A stretch of DNA of 64,000 bases from LMUY01 sp965276785 (GCA_965276785.1 OZ255629.1:3224001-3288000), one strand, 5' to 3'. Positions 21,364 to 30,988 are shown, counted from the stretch's first letter. A program made the numbers and translations. Notes: generated from the sequence alone by a model not told the origin.

Positions 21364-22242
21364 TTAGTTCAGCAGCCCCGCCCCCGTCATCGCAGCGCGC
21401 ACGCGCTCCTGGGTGGCCTGCGCCAGCGGGGCCAGCGGCAGGCGACAATGCGCGCTGCCATAGCCGAGCAGGCTGGCGGCATACTTCACCGGACCGGGGC
21501 TGGTCTCGGCGAACATCGCGTCATGCACCGGCAACAGGCGCTGTTGCAGGGCGATTGCCTCGCGCACCCGGCCATCGCCCCAGGCGTCGTGCATGGCGCG
21601 GCACAAAGCGGGGGCAATGTTGGCGGTGACGCTGATGCAGCCATGGCCGCCCGCCGCAAGGAACGCCACCACGGTATGGTCCTCGCCGGACAGCTGGGCG
21701 AAGCCCTCGCCGCACGCCCGGGTGGTGTGCAGCGGGCGCGCCAAGTTGGCGGTCGCATCCTTCACGCCAACGATGTTCGGGTGGCGGGCGAGCCGGGCCA
21801 TCGTCTCCACGCTCATATCCACCACGGAGCGGGACGGAATGTTGTAGATCATCAGCGGCAAATCCACCGCATCGGCAATGGCAGTGAAATGCAGCGCCAG
21901 CCCTTCCTGGGTGGGCTTGTTGTAGTACGGCGTCACCACCAGCGCGGCATCCGCCCCCGCTTGCTTGGCGTGCCGCGCCAGTTCGATCGCCTCCGCCGTG
22001 CTGTTGGACCCGGCGCCCGCGATCACCGGCACCCGGCGCTTGGCGGTGGCGATGGTGATCTCCACCACCCGGCGATGCTCCTCGTGGCTCAGCGTCGGGC
22101 TCTCCCCCGTGGTTCCGACGGGGATCAGGCCCTGGGTGCCTTGAGCGATCTGCCAGTCGACGAACGCGGCGAGGGCGGTCTCATCCACGCTGCCATCTGC
22201 GCGCATCGGGGTGACGAGAGCGGCCATGGAGCCTCTGAACAT
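21364..22242 (-). CDS. dapA: 4-hydroxy-tetrahydrodipicolinate synthase
   Basis: A 292-residue class I aldolase. FRGSMAALVTPM is the typical start. GTTGESPTLSHEEH holds the pyruvate-binding Thr pair, MIYNIPSRSVVDM the Tyr and Arg, and IVGVKDATANL the Schiff-base Lys. It condenses pyruvate with aspartate semialdehyde in lysine/DAP synthesis. I chose the ATG at 22242 because it matches the family N-terminus. A later ATG (MAALVTPM) has a better AGAGG site and is a real alternative. It is upstream of smpB. Confidence 0.96.
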   Translation of the reverse strand: MFRGSMAALVTPMRADGSVDETALAAFVDWQIAQGTQGLIPVGTTGESPTLSHEEHRRVVEITIATAKRRVPVIAGAGSNSTAEAIELARHAKQAGADAALVVTPYYNKPTQEGLALHFTAIADAVDLPLMIYNIPSRSVVDMSVETMARLARHPNIVGVKDATANLARPLHTTRACGEGFAQLSGEDHTVVAFLAAGGHGCISVTANIAPALCRAMHDAWGDGRVREAIALQQRLLPVHDAMFAETSPGPVKYAASLLGYGSAHCRLPLAPLAQATQERVRAAMTGAGLLN

Positions 22243-22335
22243 GGGCGAACATTCCAATAAGCGGCGGGAGGTCTAGGGTAGGCATGCGCGGTGTATGCTG
22301 CAAGGATGCCGCGAATACGGTAGCTTAGCGGGCAA

Positions 22336-24270
22336 ATGCGCCGCGCCCTCGCCTGTCTCATGCTGCTGCTGCCGGGTCTGGCCCATGGCGGCGAGATGAC
22401 GGCCGCCTTGCACGACCATCGCTGGGCCGATGCCGCCACACTGGTGGCCCAGGCGGCGGATCCGGTGACCCGCAAGCTGGTGCTGTACGAACGGCTGCTG
22501 GCACCGGGGGGCGGCTCGGCCACAGAGATCGCCGCGTTTCTCGATGCCAACCCGGGTTGGCCCAACGCCCCCCTGCTCACCCACCGGCTGAACGAGGCGC
22601 TGGCGGTGGAACCGGATAGCAGCCTCGTGCGCGGCCTGTGCACCCGCCAGGCCCCGCAAGAGCCGCCCGCCCTGCTGCGCTGCGCCGATGCGCTCGCCGA
22701 GGCGGGCAACAGGCCGGCGGCCGAACGGGCGGCGGCAGAAGCCTGGGTCGCTGGCATCACCGACCCGGCGCAAGAACAAGCCTTCCTGCGCCAATGGGGC
22801 AGCACCCTCACCCCCGTCGAGCAATGGCGCCGGTTCGATCGGTTGGCCTGGGCCGGCAACGCAGCACCGGCCGCGCGGCAGCTCGCCCGGCTCGCTCCCG
22901 CACAACGCGCGCCGGCCATCGCCCGTTTGGCGCTGCGCCGCGACGACCCAGCCGGGCAGGTACTGGCCCGTGCCATTCCCGGCGGCCTGGCCGTCGACCC
23001 GGCCTTGATGCTGGAGCTGGCCCGTGCCCTGCGCCGCACCGGGCTGGACGCCGAGGCACAGTCGCTCTGGCTGGCCGATGGCGCACCCGCGGAGGCCGTC
23101 GCCGCAGCCCCGCGCCGGCCCGCATTTTGGGCCGAACGGGACCTGCTGGCCCGCCACCGGCTGCGTGAGGGCGATGCGACCGGGGCCTATGCATTGGTGA
23201 ACGCCGCTGCGGAATTGGCGCCCGGGCAGGCCACCGATGCCGAGTTCCTTGCCGGCTTCATCGCCCTGCGCCGGCTGAACGACCCGGAGGCCGCAGCGCG
23301 GCACTTCCAGGCGCTGGCGAGCCTGGGCCATGCAGCGCTGACGCAAGCACGGGCGGCCTATTGGCTCGGACGCACCGCAACCGCCCGCGGAGACGCCAGC
23401 GGCGCGCATGCCGCCTACCTGGCCGCCGCCGCTTGGCCGACCACGTTCTATGGTCAATTGGCCGCCCGTGCGCTGGGCCAGGACGACGCCGCCCTCGCCG
23501 CCCGCATCCGCGCGCTGCACGACCCGGCATGGACCCCGGCCGAAGCGCTCGACACCTTGGGCGGAGAGAACGCCCGGGCCGCGGCGCTGCTGGTCGCCTG
23601 GGGAATGCCGCGCGAGGCGAGGCCGTTCCTCCTGCGCTTGGACGGCCAAGCCGTGGACGGCGCCGGGCACGCGCTGGCGGCCAAGTTGGCGACGGATCTC
23701 GGCCTGGTGGACCTGGCGGTGGACGATGCACGCCGGGCTGGCCGAGAGGGCATTATCTTGGCCGAGAGTGGCTGGCCCCCGGCCGCTTCGCCCCCGCCAG
23801 GAGCGGTGGAGCCGGCGCTGACGCTTGGGCTCATCCGGCAGGAGAGCAACTTCAACACCGAAGCGGTCAGCGTCTCGGGAGCGCGCGGGCTCATGCAGCT
23901 GATGCCGGCAACGGCCCAAGCCGTCGCGCGCGGGCTGGGCGGCGGCGGCTTGAGCCCGGCGGTCTTGACCACCGACCCGGCCTATAACATGCGGCTTGGC
24001 ACCACCTACCTGGCAGGGTTGCTGGGCCAGTTCGGCGGCGCGCTACCTTTGGCGGTCGCCGCATACAATGCCGGGCCGAACCGGGTTGGGGAGTGGCTGG
24101 CCGCCAATGGCAACCCGGCGAGCGGCTCCGTCACGATGCTCGACTGGATCGAGCTGATTCCGCTCGCAGAGACCCGCAATTATGTGCAGCGGGTGATCGA
24201 GAATGTCGTGGTGTATCGCGCCCGGGCCGGCCTGGTGTTGCCGCACCCGCTGGCACGCTGGCTCGGGTGA
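22336..24270 (+). CDS. slt: Soluble lytic murein transglycosylase (Slt)
   Basis: A 644-residue periplasmic enzyme. The signal peptide (about 1-18) ends near AHGG. A long alpha-helical superhelix follows to about residue 480, with Ala/Arg-rich TPR-like pairs, then a C-terminal SLT domain. That domain has LIRQESNFN (catalytic Glu), SGARGLMQLMPATAQ and AVAAYNAGPNRV. It cleaves peptidoglycan strands to 1,6-anhydro-muropeptides for wall remodelling. It is transcribed divergently from dapA and overlaps pgpA by 4 nt (GTGA). Confidence 0.95.
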   Translation: MRRALACLMLLLPGLAHGGEMTAALHDHRWADAATLVAQAADPVTRKLVLYERLLAPGGGSATEIAAFLDANPGWPNAPLLTHRLNEALAVEPDSSLVRGLCTRQAPQEPPALLRCADALAEAGNRPAAERAAAEAWVAGITDPAQEQAFLRQWGSTLTPVEQWRRFDRLAWAGNAAPAARQLARLAPAQRAPAIARLALRRDDPAGQVLARAIPGGLAVDPALMLELARALRRTGLDAEAQSLWLADGAPAEAVAAAPRRPAFWAERDLLARHRLREGDATGAYALVNAAAELAPGQATDAEFLAGFIALRRLNDPEAAARHFQALASLGHAALTQARAAYWLGRTATARGDASGAHAAYLAAAAWPTTFYGQLAARALGQDDAALAARIRALHDPAWTPAEALDTLGGENARAAALLVAWGMPREARPFLLRLDGQAVDGAGHALAAKLATDLGLVDLAVDDARRAGREGIILAESGWPPAASPPPGAVEPALTLGLIRQESNFNTEAVSVSGARGLMQLMPATAQAVARGLGGGGLSPAVLTTDPAYNMRLGTTYLAGLLGQFGGALPLAVAAYNAGPNRVGEWLAANGNPASGSVTMLDWIELIPLAETRNYVQRVIENVVVYRARAGLVLPHPLARWLG

Positions 24271-24713
24271 ACGCGGCCCGGTTGATCGCGAGCCTGGGCG
24301 GGATCGGGCTGTTGCCGAAGGCACCAGGCACCTGGGGGTCCTTGGCCGCGCTGCTTTTGGGAATGGCGTTGCTGGCAGCGGGCGGCCGCTTGGCGCTGGC
24401 GGCGGGGATCATAGTGGCCACGCTCGCGGGGCTATGGGCAATCCCACGCGCCGGCGGCGAGGCGGACCCCGGCTGGGTGGTAATCGATGAGGTGGCTGGA
24501 ATGTGGCTGGCCATGCTGCCCCTGCCCGCACCGCACTGGCTTGGCGGCACCCTGGCGTTTGCCTGTTTCCGGGTGCTTGACATCGTCAAACCAGGCCCGA
24601 TCGGGGTCGTCGATCGATGGCCCGGGCGCGTCGGAGTGATGGGTGACGACCTGCTCGCCGGGGTGGTCGCGGCGGCGCTGGTCTGGGCAGCGCAGGCCGC
24701 TGGCTATGGTTAG
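24267..24713 (+). CDS. pgpA: Phosphatidylglycerophosphatase A
   Basis: A 148-residue membrane protein with PgpA motifs LLPKAPGTWGSL, VVIDEVAGMWLAM, FRVLDIVKPGPI and GVMGDDLLAG, the last two carrying acidic metal ligands. It dephosphorylates phosphatidylglycerophosphate to phosphatidylglycerol in the inner membrane. It starts with GTG at 24267 inside the slt stop (GTGA overlap), so it depends on slt transcription. Confidence 0.94.
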   Translation: MNAARLIASLGGIGLLPKAPGTWGSLAALLLGMALLAAGGRLALAAGIIVATLAGLWAIPRAGGEADPGWVVIDEVAGMWLAMLPLPAPHWLGGTLAFACFRVLDIVKPGPIGVVDRWPGRVGVMGDDLLAGVVAAALVWAAQAAGYG

Positions 24714-24724
24714 GGCCGCTCTCG

Positions 24725-25477
24725 TTAAGGCAGCCCTGGCGAAAGCTGATAAGCGTACTTGGCAAGATCGAAGCGTGCCACAGCCTGCCCCGTCACGCGC
24801 CGGCGCCCTTGCCTGCCGCTGGCTTGCAGCAGGATCGGATAATACGGCGCTTGCGGGTTCCTTGCATCGATCCGGTAGCTCACGGTGAGGTCGTAGCAGC
24901 CGCCGCGGTCGCCACGGTCACACTCGCCGGTGTCCTTGTCGTCGCGGCCAGCCGGCAGCCGACCGGCCGCCAGCACACGCTCCGCCCGCGGCAACCAGAC
25001 CAGAAAACTCGACTGGGTCACGCCCTGCCCAACCACGCTGGTCTGCTCGATCCAGCCCCATTGCGCAGCACCGAGTTGTTGCAGGACGATGCGCTGGGGA
25101 TCGGTTGGGGTGCCGTCCGCCCCGTCGGGCACGGCAGGGCTATGGGCCAGCACGCGCAACCCGTCCGCGCCGCCGAGCACGATGAACGCAATAGCCCCGC
25201 CGCAGCCGTGACAATCCTGAACTCCGCGGCCTTCGAGGACCATGTAGGTGCGCCGCCCCTCTGGCGCCGCCACCTCGTCGGAATGCACGACGGCCAGGCA
25301 CGCCTGCACCATGCTTTCATCGCCATGCGCCGTCGCTTGCCAGCAACGGCCGGCCGGGTCATAGCGGCCATAGAGCTGCAGCAGGGCCGTCATCACCGCC
25401 GGCGCTGGGCCGGACGCAGCGGCCGCGGCGGTCACGGAAACGGCGGCGAACGCACACGCGATCAGCCAACTCCGCAT
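24725..25477 (-). CDS. Hypothetical exported protein
   Basis: A 250-residue protein of unrecognised family. It has a clear signal peptide (MRSWLIACAFAAVSVTAAAA, 1-20). The mature part has several cysteines, including a DCHGCGGAIAF segment near residue 90 and ECDRGDRGGCYDL near 187, suggesting disulfides in the periplasm. It is convergent with pgpA and sits 32 nt downstream of the CBS gene on the same strand. No function is proposed. Confidence 0.75.
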   Translation of the reverse strand: MRSWLIACAFAAVSVTAAAAASGPAPAVMTALLQLYGRYDPAGRCWQATAHGDESMVQACLAVVHSDEVAAPEGRRTYMVLEGRGVQDCHGCGGAIAFIVLGGADGLRVLAHSPAVPDGADGTPTDPQRIVLQQLGAAQWGWIEQTSVVGQGVTQSSFLVWLPRAERVLAAGRLPAGRDDKDTGECDRGDRGGCYDLTVSYRIDARNPQAPYYPILLQASGRQGRRRVTGQAVARFDLAKYAYQLSPGLP

Positions 25478-25509
25478 CCATCTCCCCCGCCCGGCGACGG
25501 GGCGTGAGG

Positions 25510-25941
25510 CTAACCGCCGGCGACGTAGGCCCGCAAGGTGTCGACTTCGCTGGCCTGTTCGTCGAGCCGGGCTTTCACCACGTCGCCGATGCTGATGATG
25601 CCGACCATGCGGCCGCCGTCGTAGACCGGCATGTGGCGGAAGCGGCCGGCGGTCATCGCGGTCATGGCGTCCTCCACCGTGGTGCAGGGGCCGGTGGTCT
25701 GCACGCTGCGCGTCATGGCGTCGGCGGCGGTCAGGTCCAGCGCCGCGGCGCCGTGGCGCGCGAGGCAGTGCACGATGTCACGCTCGCTGATGATCCCCGC
25801 CAGGTAGTCGCCCTCGAGAACAGGGACGGCGCCGATACGCTTGCTGCTGAGCAGATTGGCCACGTCGGCCAGGGTGGCATCGGGAGAGACGGTGATGGTC
25901 GGCCCGGCTTTATGTCGCAAGATGGCGGCAATCGCGCTCAT
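25510..25941 (-). CDS. CBS-domain pair protein
   Basis: A 143-residue protein made of two CBS motifs: RHKAGPTITVSPDATLADVA...GIISERDIVHCLA, and RSVQTTGPCTTVEDAMTAM...MVGIISIGDVVKARL. Stand-alone CBS pairs bind adenine nucleotides and act as sensors; the partner is unknown. The ATG at 25941 has a GGAAGGA ribosome site. The open frame extends upstream to 26046, but that part is not family-like. Confidence 0.9.
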   Translation of the reverse strand: MSAIAAILRHKAGPTITVSPDATLADVANLLSSKRIGAVPVLEGDYLAGIISERDIVHCLARHGAAALDLTAADAMTRSVQTTGPCTTVEDAMTAMTAGRFRHMPVYDGGRMVGIISIGDVVKARLDEQASEVDTLRAYVAGG

Positions 25942-26348
25942 GATCTCGGTCCTTCCTTCGGATGGCTCGGGGTTCTGCACGCCCCTGAATGCGACCTTGC
26001 GCTCGTTGCGGCCGCAATTGCAAACAACAGCCGTGCGATGCAGCAATTATCTGACGTCCAGGACCTTCGTAGCGATGCCGCCCCTGCATCAGCTGGATCA
26101 GGTTGCTATCTCCGCAAGATGCTCGACCGGAGGTAGTAGCTTTCGCGAACCGCAACAGACATCGGAATTATCGGGGCCGAACGGACCGTCACGTAGCGCC
26201 AAGTTCTCCGTTCCGGGCAGCCTGGTGCGATAAGGGAGCATTGCACAAACTTGCAGCTACCGGCTGCCTAAACCTGTGCCTACCTTGCAGTCATAATCGA
26301 GTGCTGAACTGGGAGAAACCCAGACAAGAACCAAACCGGGAGGCAAAC
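25942..26348. other. Intergenic region, no gene seen
   Basis: 407 nt between the divergent CBS and carboxylesterase genes. It has lower GC than its surroundings toward the esterase side. It presumably holds both promoters, but no convincing -35/-10 pair stands out. A short AACCTGATCC stretch near 26090 (minus strand) was examined as a riboswitch remnant and rejected. Confidence 0.6.
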
Positions 26349-28025
26349 GTGTCCAATAACAGTAAATCAATGACGGTCTCCAACTCAAACCGCCGGCGTG
26401 GACTGATATCTTGCCTGCTTGGCGCGCTGGCCGCCTTGGGGTTCACGTCGCAGCTGGCAAACGCGCAAGAAATCCAACCCCCTTCAGGTTTGCCGGCGGC
26501 ACCGACCGTCTATGCCCCGGCTGGACCCGTTCAGGGCCTGAAATACAAACGGGTTTCCGAGTATCTCGGCATCCCCTACGCGCAACCGCCTGTCGGGCCC
26601 TTGCGCTGGCAGCCGCCACAGCCCTACCCCGCTTGGTCGCAGACCCGGCAGGCCACGCAGTTCGGCCCAACCTGCGCCCAGATCGTAGCCTTCGGCGTCT
26701 TCGCAGCGCCAAGCGTCAGTGAAGATTGCCTTTACCTGAACGTATTCACACCAAACCCGCATCCGTTGGCGAACTTGCCGGTCTTGGTCTTCATCCCTGG
26801 CGGCGGAAATATTAGCGGCGAAAGCAACGATTACGATGCAACCAAGCTCGCGACACAAGGCCAGGTGGTCGTCGTCACCCTGAACTATCGAGTGGGATTC
26901 CTGGGCTCTCTGGCCCTTCCCGCAATTGACGCCGAAGGCCATCCCTTTGCCAATTATGGCATACTGGACCAGCAACTTGTGCTCAAATGGGTGCAAAAGA
27001 ACATCTCGGCCTTCGGCGGAGATCCGAGCCGAGTAGCGCTCGGCGGGCAATCTGCCGGTTCCTACGACACTGCAGCAAACGTCGTGTCGCCGCTCGCCGC
27101 AGGCCTGTTCAATCGCGCCATCTTCGAAAGCGTTTTGTTCGACTCCTTGCCGCTTGCCTTCGCCGAGCAGATTGGCACGGGAGTCTCGGTCGCGCTTGGC
27201 TGTGGGGCGGACGCTACTCCTGCGGTTGCGGCTTGCCTCCGCGGCCTCTCGGTTCAGGCCATCCTGAGTGCGGAAGGCACCGTGCAGATGCCCGGGCCTC
27301 TCACCAACCCACTTCCAATATCAGACGGAACGATTATCCCGGCGCAAGGCATGTACGGCGCGTTTGGCAGCGGTAGCTTCAATCACATGCCAATTATCAG
27401 TGGCTTTGTTCACGATGAAGAAAACTTCTTCGATGCGCCGCAGGTGTATTTCAGCGGTCAGCCGATTTCCACTGCTGACGTGACAAACTATGCCCAGGCC
27501 ATCTACGGCGCCAACGCCGCCAAGGTGTTGGCCGCCTTCCCGCCGAGTTCCTACCCGACGCCCCAACTGGCGCAGGATGCAATTGGATCGCCGTTCTACA
27601 TCTGTCCGCAATTCAACATCAACAAAGTGATTTCGTCCCAGGTGCCGTTCTATGCTTATGAGTTCAATGACAAGACGGCACCGTTTTACTATCCCCCCCT
27701 GCCCCAGTTTGAGTCGCTCGCTTACCATACCGGGGACCTGCAGTATCTGTTCCCGCTGTATCATGGCAACGTGAACGGCATTCCCCACCGCCTGAACCTG
27801 CTGCAGACTCTGTTGTCCGACGAACTCGTCGCGCTGTGGACCAATTTCGTCCGCACCGGCAATCCAAACGAAATTGGCAATTTCCCGTGGCCCCGCTACG
27901 ACGCAAGTCGTACGGCGACCTCGTTTTACCTATCGGAAAACATTCCCTTCCTGTCCTTGCTGCCAGACGCGAAGGTGTCAAACGAACACAACTGTGATTT
28001 CTTCTCGAGTCTGATACAGTTTTAG
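26349..28025 (+). CDS. Secreted type-B carboxylesterase
   Basis: A 558-residue alpha/beta-hydrolase of the carboxylesterase/cholinesterase type. A signal sequence with RRRGLISCLLGALAALGF ends near ANAQE. EYLGIPYAQPPVGPLRWQ is the family N-terminal motif, SEDCLYLNVFTP carries a disulfide Cys, and the nucleophile elbow is GGQSAGSYD. The acid is probably in the HDEENFF stretch, and the His is in AYHTGDLQYLF. It hydrolyses carboxyl esters outside the cytoplasm. I chose GTG 26349 because GGGAGG precedes it by 6 nt. Codon use is visibly more AT-tolerant than neighbours, so recent acquisition is possible. Confidence 0.88.
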   Translation: MSNNSKSMTVSNSNRRRGLISCLLGALAALGFTSQLANAQEIQPPSGLPAAPTVYAPAGPVQGLKYKRVSEYLGIPYAQPPVGPLRWQPPQPYPAWSQTRQATQFGPTCAQIVAFGVFAAPSVSEDCLYLNVFTPNPHPLANLPVLVFIPGGGNISGESNDYDATKLATQGQVVVVTLNYRVGFLGSLALPAIDAEGHPFANYGILDQQLVLKWVQKNISAFGGDPSRVALGGQSAGSYDTAANVVSPLAAGLFNRAIFESVLFDSLPLAFAEQIGTGVSVALGCGADATPAVAACLRGLSVQAILSAEGTVQMPGPLTNPLPISDGTIIPAQGMYGAFGSGSFNHMPIISGFVHDEENFFDAPQVYFSGQPISTADVTNYAQAIYGANAAKVLAAFPPSSYPTPQLAQDAIGSPFYICPQFNINKVISSQVPFYAYEFNDKTAPFYYPPLPQFESLAYHTGDLQYLFPLYHGNVNGIPHRLNLLQTLLSDELVALWTNFVRTGNPNEIGNFPWPRYDASRTATSFYLSENIPFLSLLPDAKVSNEHNCDFFSSLIQF

Positions 28026-28138
28026 AGCCCGATCGCGTCAGCTTGCAGCAACCTGAAGCGTGAATTAGTCTGTCAAACAAACAAACAATGCAGGAGCGCT
28101 TGCCTATCAGAAGCGGTCACGCGCGTGTGGTCTTTCCA

Positions 28139-28189
28139 GTGCTACCGCCAAAGTGCGCCGTGAAACACGGCCGACTTTGGCGGCAGCAC
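28139..28189. terminator. Large palindrome between convergent genes
   Basis: Arms 28139-28161 and 28167-28189 are complementary at about 21 of 23 positions around a GAAAC loop, with CCGCCAAAGT and ACTTTGGCGG at the core. It lies between the esterase and exporter stop codons and could end both transcripts. No T-run follows on either strand, so it may instead be a REP-like element. Confidence 0.55.
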
Positions 28190-28221
28190 ACCAACATCCT
28201 AACCACCATGGGGCTTGTGGA

Positions 28222-29994
28222 CTACTCAGCCGCTCGCAACATCGGCGCGACCGCAAGCTGCGTTGCCACCAACTCAGCGAACCGTTCGCCCCGCGCCACC
28301 AGCGCCTCGAACCGCCCGCGCTCGACGATCTCGCCGCCATCGAACACCAGGATTTCGTCCGCATCCCGCACCGTCGAAAGCCGGTGCGCAATGATAAACG
28401 TGGTGCGGCCCTCCATCAGCGTCGCCATGGCGCGGGAAACACGCGCCTCGGTGGCGGCGTCCAGAGCGCTGGTGGCCTCGTCCAAAATCAGGATCGGCGG
28501 GTCCTTCAGCAAGGCGCGGGCAATCGCCAGGCGCTGCCGCTGCCCGCCGGACAGAGTGGTGCCGCGCTCGCCCACCATGGTGTCGTAACCCTGCGGCTGG
28601 CGCAGGATGAAGTCGTGCGCCTCGGCCATCCGGCAGGCCCGCTCCAGATCGTCCTCGCTGGCGTCAGGTCGGCCGATCAGCAGGTTGTCCCGGATCGAGC
28701 GGTTGAACAGCAGGCTTTCCTGAAACACCACGCCGACGGAGCGGCGCAGGCTCTCCAGCGTCACGTCCCTGATATCCTGCCCGTCGATGAAGACCCGGCC
28801 GCCGGTCGGATCCCAAAGCCGTTGCAGCATGCTCATCGCGGTGCTTTTGCCGGCGCCGGTGCAGCCGACCAGGGCCACAACCCGGCCGGGTTGAGCAATG
28901 AAGGAAACGTCGTTCAAGATCGTCGGGCCGCCCGGATAGGCGAAGCACACGTTCTCGAACTCCACCTCGCCATGGGAGGCTTCGAGTTCAATCGCATCCT
29001 CCTGCTCGGGCACGGAGGACTTCGCATCCAGCAAGCCGAAATAGTCCTGCAAGGTCGGCAACTGCAGGAACAGGCGGGAGGCGAACTGCATCGCCGAGTC
29101 CAGCCGGCCGATCAGCAGGTTGGCGAAACCCATGAAGCTGACGATCTCGCCAATGCTGGCATGGCCCTGCACGTGCAGCACGGCGCCGACCATCACGATC
29201 ACGATCACCGCAATGGTGGAGGCGCCTCGCGTGAACACGTTGACCACCGCCCACCAGTTCAGCACGGGGAATTGGTGTGCGATCACCTGGTCGGCGATCT
29301 GACGAAAGCGGCTGGTCTCGGCGGCGAAGCGGGTGAATGACTGCACCACCATCACGTTGGCCAGCGCGTCCTGCATCGTGCCGGCCAAACGGCCCTGGAA
29401 GGCTTCGGCGCGCTCCTGGCCCGCCTCGGTGCGCCTGATGACGAAGATCGTTATCGCGGCGAACAGAACCACCAGCACGATCAACACCGTAGCCAGTTGC
29501 CAGTTCATCAGCAGCGTAAGCGGAAGCAGAACCAGCAGCGCGACATAGGTGGTTAGCTGTTCGCGAAAGAAGCTGAGCCAGACGGCAAACAGCGCATCCG
29601 CCCCCGTAAGCATCACCTTCATCAGGCGGCCCGAATGGGAGTCGCCATGGAACGAAAGCGGCAGCGACAGAATATGCGCGAACAGCCGGCTCATGGCTTT
29701 GAGCCGGTTGCGGTGCGCCATCCGCTCGGCGTGCACCACGGTGAGCAGGTTGCCGGCAATGCCGAGCGCGGCCACCCCCACCCACACGCCGATCAGCTCC
29801 GCCGCCTGCTGCCACAGCGTCGGGCGCGCCACGGTGGCAGAGTTCGACAGCAGGCCGATTACGCGGCCAAACAGCAGCGGGTCCAGGAATTGCAGCCCGG
29901 CGAGCACGACGTTGGCCAAGCCGAGCCCAACCGCCAGCCGCCGGTCTGCGCCCAGCGAGGAGAGCACGCGTCGATAGACGTGAAGGATGCGCAT
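28222..29994 (-). CDS. ABC exporter, NdvA/ChvA-like (beta-glucan type)
   Basis: A 590-residue half-transporter. A six-helix membrane domain (about 1-310) is followed by a nucleotide-binding domain with Walker A GCTGAGKST, signature LSGGQRQR, Walker B ILILDEATSALD and the H-loop IIAHRLS. The membrane half resembles NdvA/ChvA cyclic beta-1,2-glucan exporters (start RILHVYRRVL, PVLNWWAVVNVFTRGAST, FMGFANLLIGRLD). It would act as a homodimer in the inner membrane. No glucan synthase is adjacent, so the substrate is inferred from homology only. Confidence 0.88.
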   Translation of the reverse strand: MRILHVYRRVLSSLGADRRLAVGLGLANVVLAGLQFLDPLLFGRVIGLLSNSATVARPTLWQQAAELIGVWVGVAALGIAGNLLTVVHAERMAHRNRLKAMSRLFAHILSLPLSFHGDSHSGRLMKVMLTGADALFAVWLSFFREQLTTYVALLVLLPLTLLMNWQLATVLIVLVVLFAAITIFVIRRTEAGQERAEAFQGRLAGTMQDALANVMVVQSFTRFAAETSRFRQIADQVIAHQFPVLNWWAVVNVFTRGASTIAVIVIVMVGAVLHVQGHASIGEIVSFMGFANLLIGRLDSAMQFASRLFLQLPTLQDYFGLLDAKSSVPEQEDAIELEASHGEVEFENVCFAYPGGPTILNDVSFIAQPGRVVALVGCTGAGKSTAMSMLQRLWDPTGGRVFIDGQDIRDVTLESLRRSVGVVFQESLLFNRSIRDNLLIGRPDASEDDLERACRMAEAHDFILRQPQGYDTMVGERGTTLSGGQRQRLAIARALLKDPPILILDEATSALDAATEARVSRAMATLMEGRTTFIIAHRLSTVRDADEILVFDGGEIVERGRFEALVARGERFAELVATQLAVAPMLRAAE

Positions 29995-30112
29995 GCGGCC
30001 ACAAGTCCGATACAGGGGAGGCGGAGTTACCTCGTGGCAGGCAATAGGCTGGGAAGGTGGCGGGATCAGGGCAAAACTGCCTCATCATGACGGCAAAGCA
30101 CCAAATCGCGGA

Positions 30113-30988
30113 TTAACACGCCTCCGCCGCGAACCACCGGCTCGGAGCCACGAACTCGTCCTGTGCTGCGACGGTGAGCAACTCGCGGGAACCCGCCTCG
30201 GCGGTGCGGCGCAACAACCCGAACACGGCGCTGCCGGCCGCCTCCAAAGCACCGGCTGCGTCCGCCCCGCGCAACCGGTGCAGCAGGAACAGCGCGGCGA
30301 GCGTGTCGCCGGCGCCATTGGCGGTGGCGGCCAGCAGCGGGGTGCGCAACCGCCAAGACCCGGCGGCGTCCTGGACCAGCAGGTCAAGTGCGTCCGCCGG
30401 CGTGTCGGCCACACGCAGGCTGGTGACCAGCACGCAACCGCCGGGCCGCATGGTGGCGCGCAGGGCGGCGGTGGCGGTGCGGGCCTCGGCCAGGGTCCCG
30501 ATTGCGCGGCCGGTCAGGTGCTGCAGCTCGAATTGATTGGGGGTGGCAATGTCGGCTTCGGGCAGGCAGCGGTCCCGCAGCAAGCCGGGGATGGCAGGAT
30601 GGACGTAGACGCCCGGCCCAGCATCGCCGATCACCGGGTCACAGCAATACAGCGCGGCGGGATTGGCGGCGCGCACCCGGTCGACCGCACCCACCACCGC
30701 ATCAGCCACGCCGGCATCGCCCAAATAGCCGCTCAGCACGGCCGCACACCCGCCCAGCACATCGCGGGCGGCAATGCCCTCCACCATCGACAGCACCTGC
30801 GCGCCGGTAAACACCTGGCCGGTGCGGGCGCCATAGCCGGGATGGTTGGAGAACTGCACGGTGTTGACCGCCCAAACCTCCATGCCAAGGCGCTGCAGCG
30901 GGAAGCACGCAGCGCTATTGCCAACGTGGCCATAGGCGACGGCGGACTGGATCGAGAGGACGGCGCCGGGCACGACTGGCTCCAACAC
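30113..30988 (-). CDS. pdxY: Pyridoxal/pyridoxamine kinase
   Basis: A 291-residue ribokinase-fold kinase. It has SIQSAVAYGHVGNSAACFPL at the start, TVQFSNHPGYGARTG, CDPVIGD, PNQFELQHLTG, and ANGAGDTLAALFL, whose Asp is the catalytic base. It phosphorylates vitamin B6 vitamers to form PLP. I chose GTG 30988 because family similarity begins there; the open frame runs about 36 codons further but looks non-coding. It is transcribed divergently from the LTXXQ gene. Confidence 0.9.
   Translation of the reverse strand: MLEPVVPGAVLSIQSAVAYGHVGNSAACFPLQRLGMEVWAVNTVQFSNHPGYGARTGQVFTGAQVLSMVEGIAARDVLGGCAAVLSGYLGDAGVADAVVGAVDRVRAANPAALYCCDPVIGDAGPGVYVHPAIPGLLRDRCLPEADIATPNQFELQHLTGRAIGTLAEARTATAALRATMRPGGCVLVTSLRVADTPADALDLLVQDAAGSWRLRTPLLAATANGAGDTLAALFLLHRLRGADAAGALEAAGSAVFGLLRRTAEAGSRELLTVAAQDEFVAPSRWFAAEAC

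Noticed and set aside
26060..26130. Minus-strand AACCTGATCC...ATGCAGGGG stretch resembling part of a TPP riboswitch
   Set aside because: The pairing partner of the P4 stem, the CTGAGA block and the closing GGGG/CCC helix are absent, and the downstream CBS gene is not a thiamine gene.
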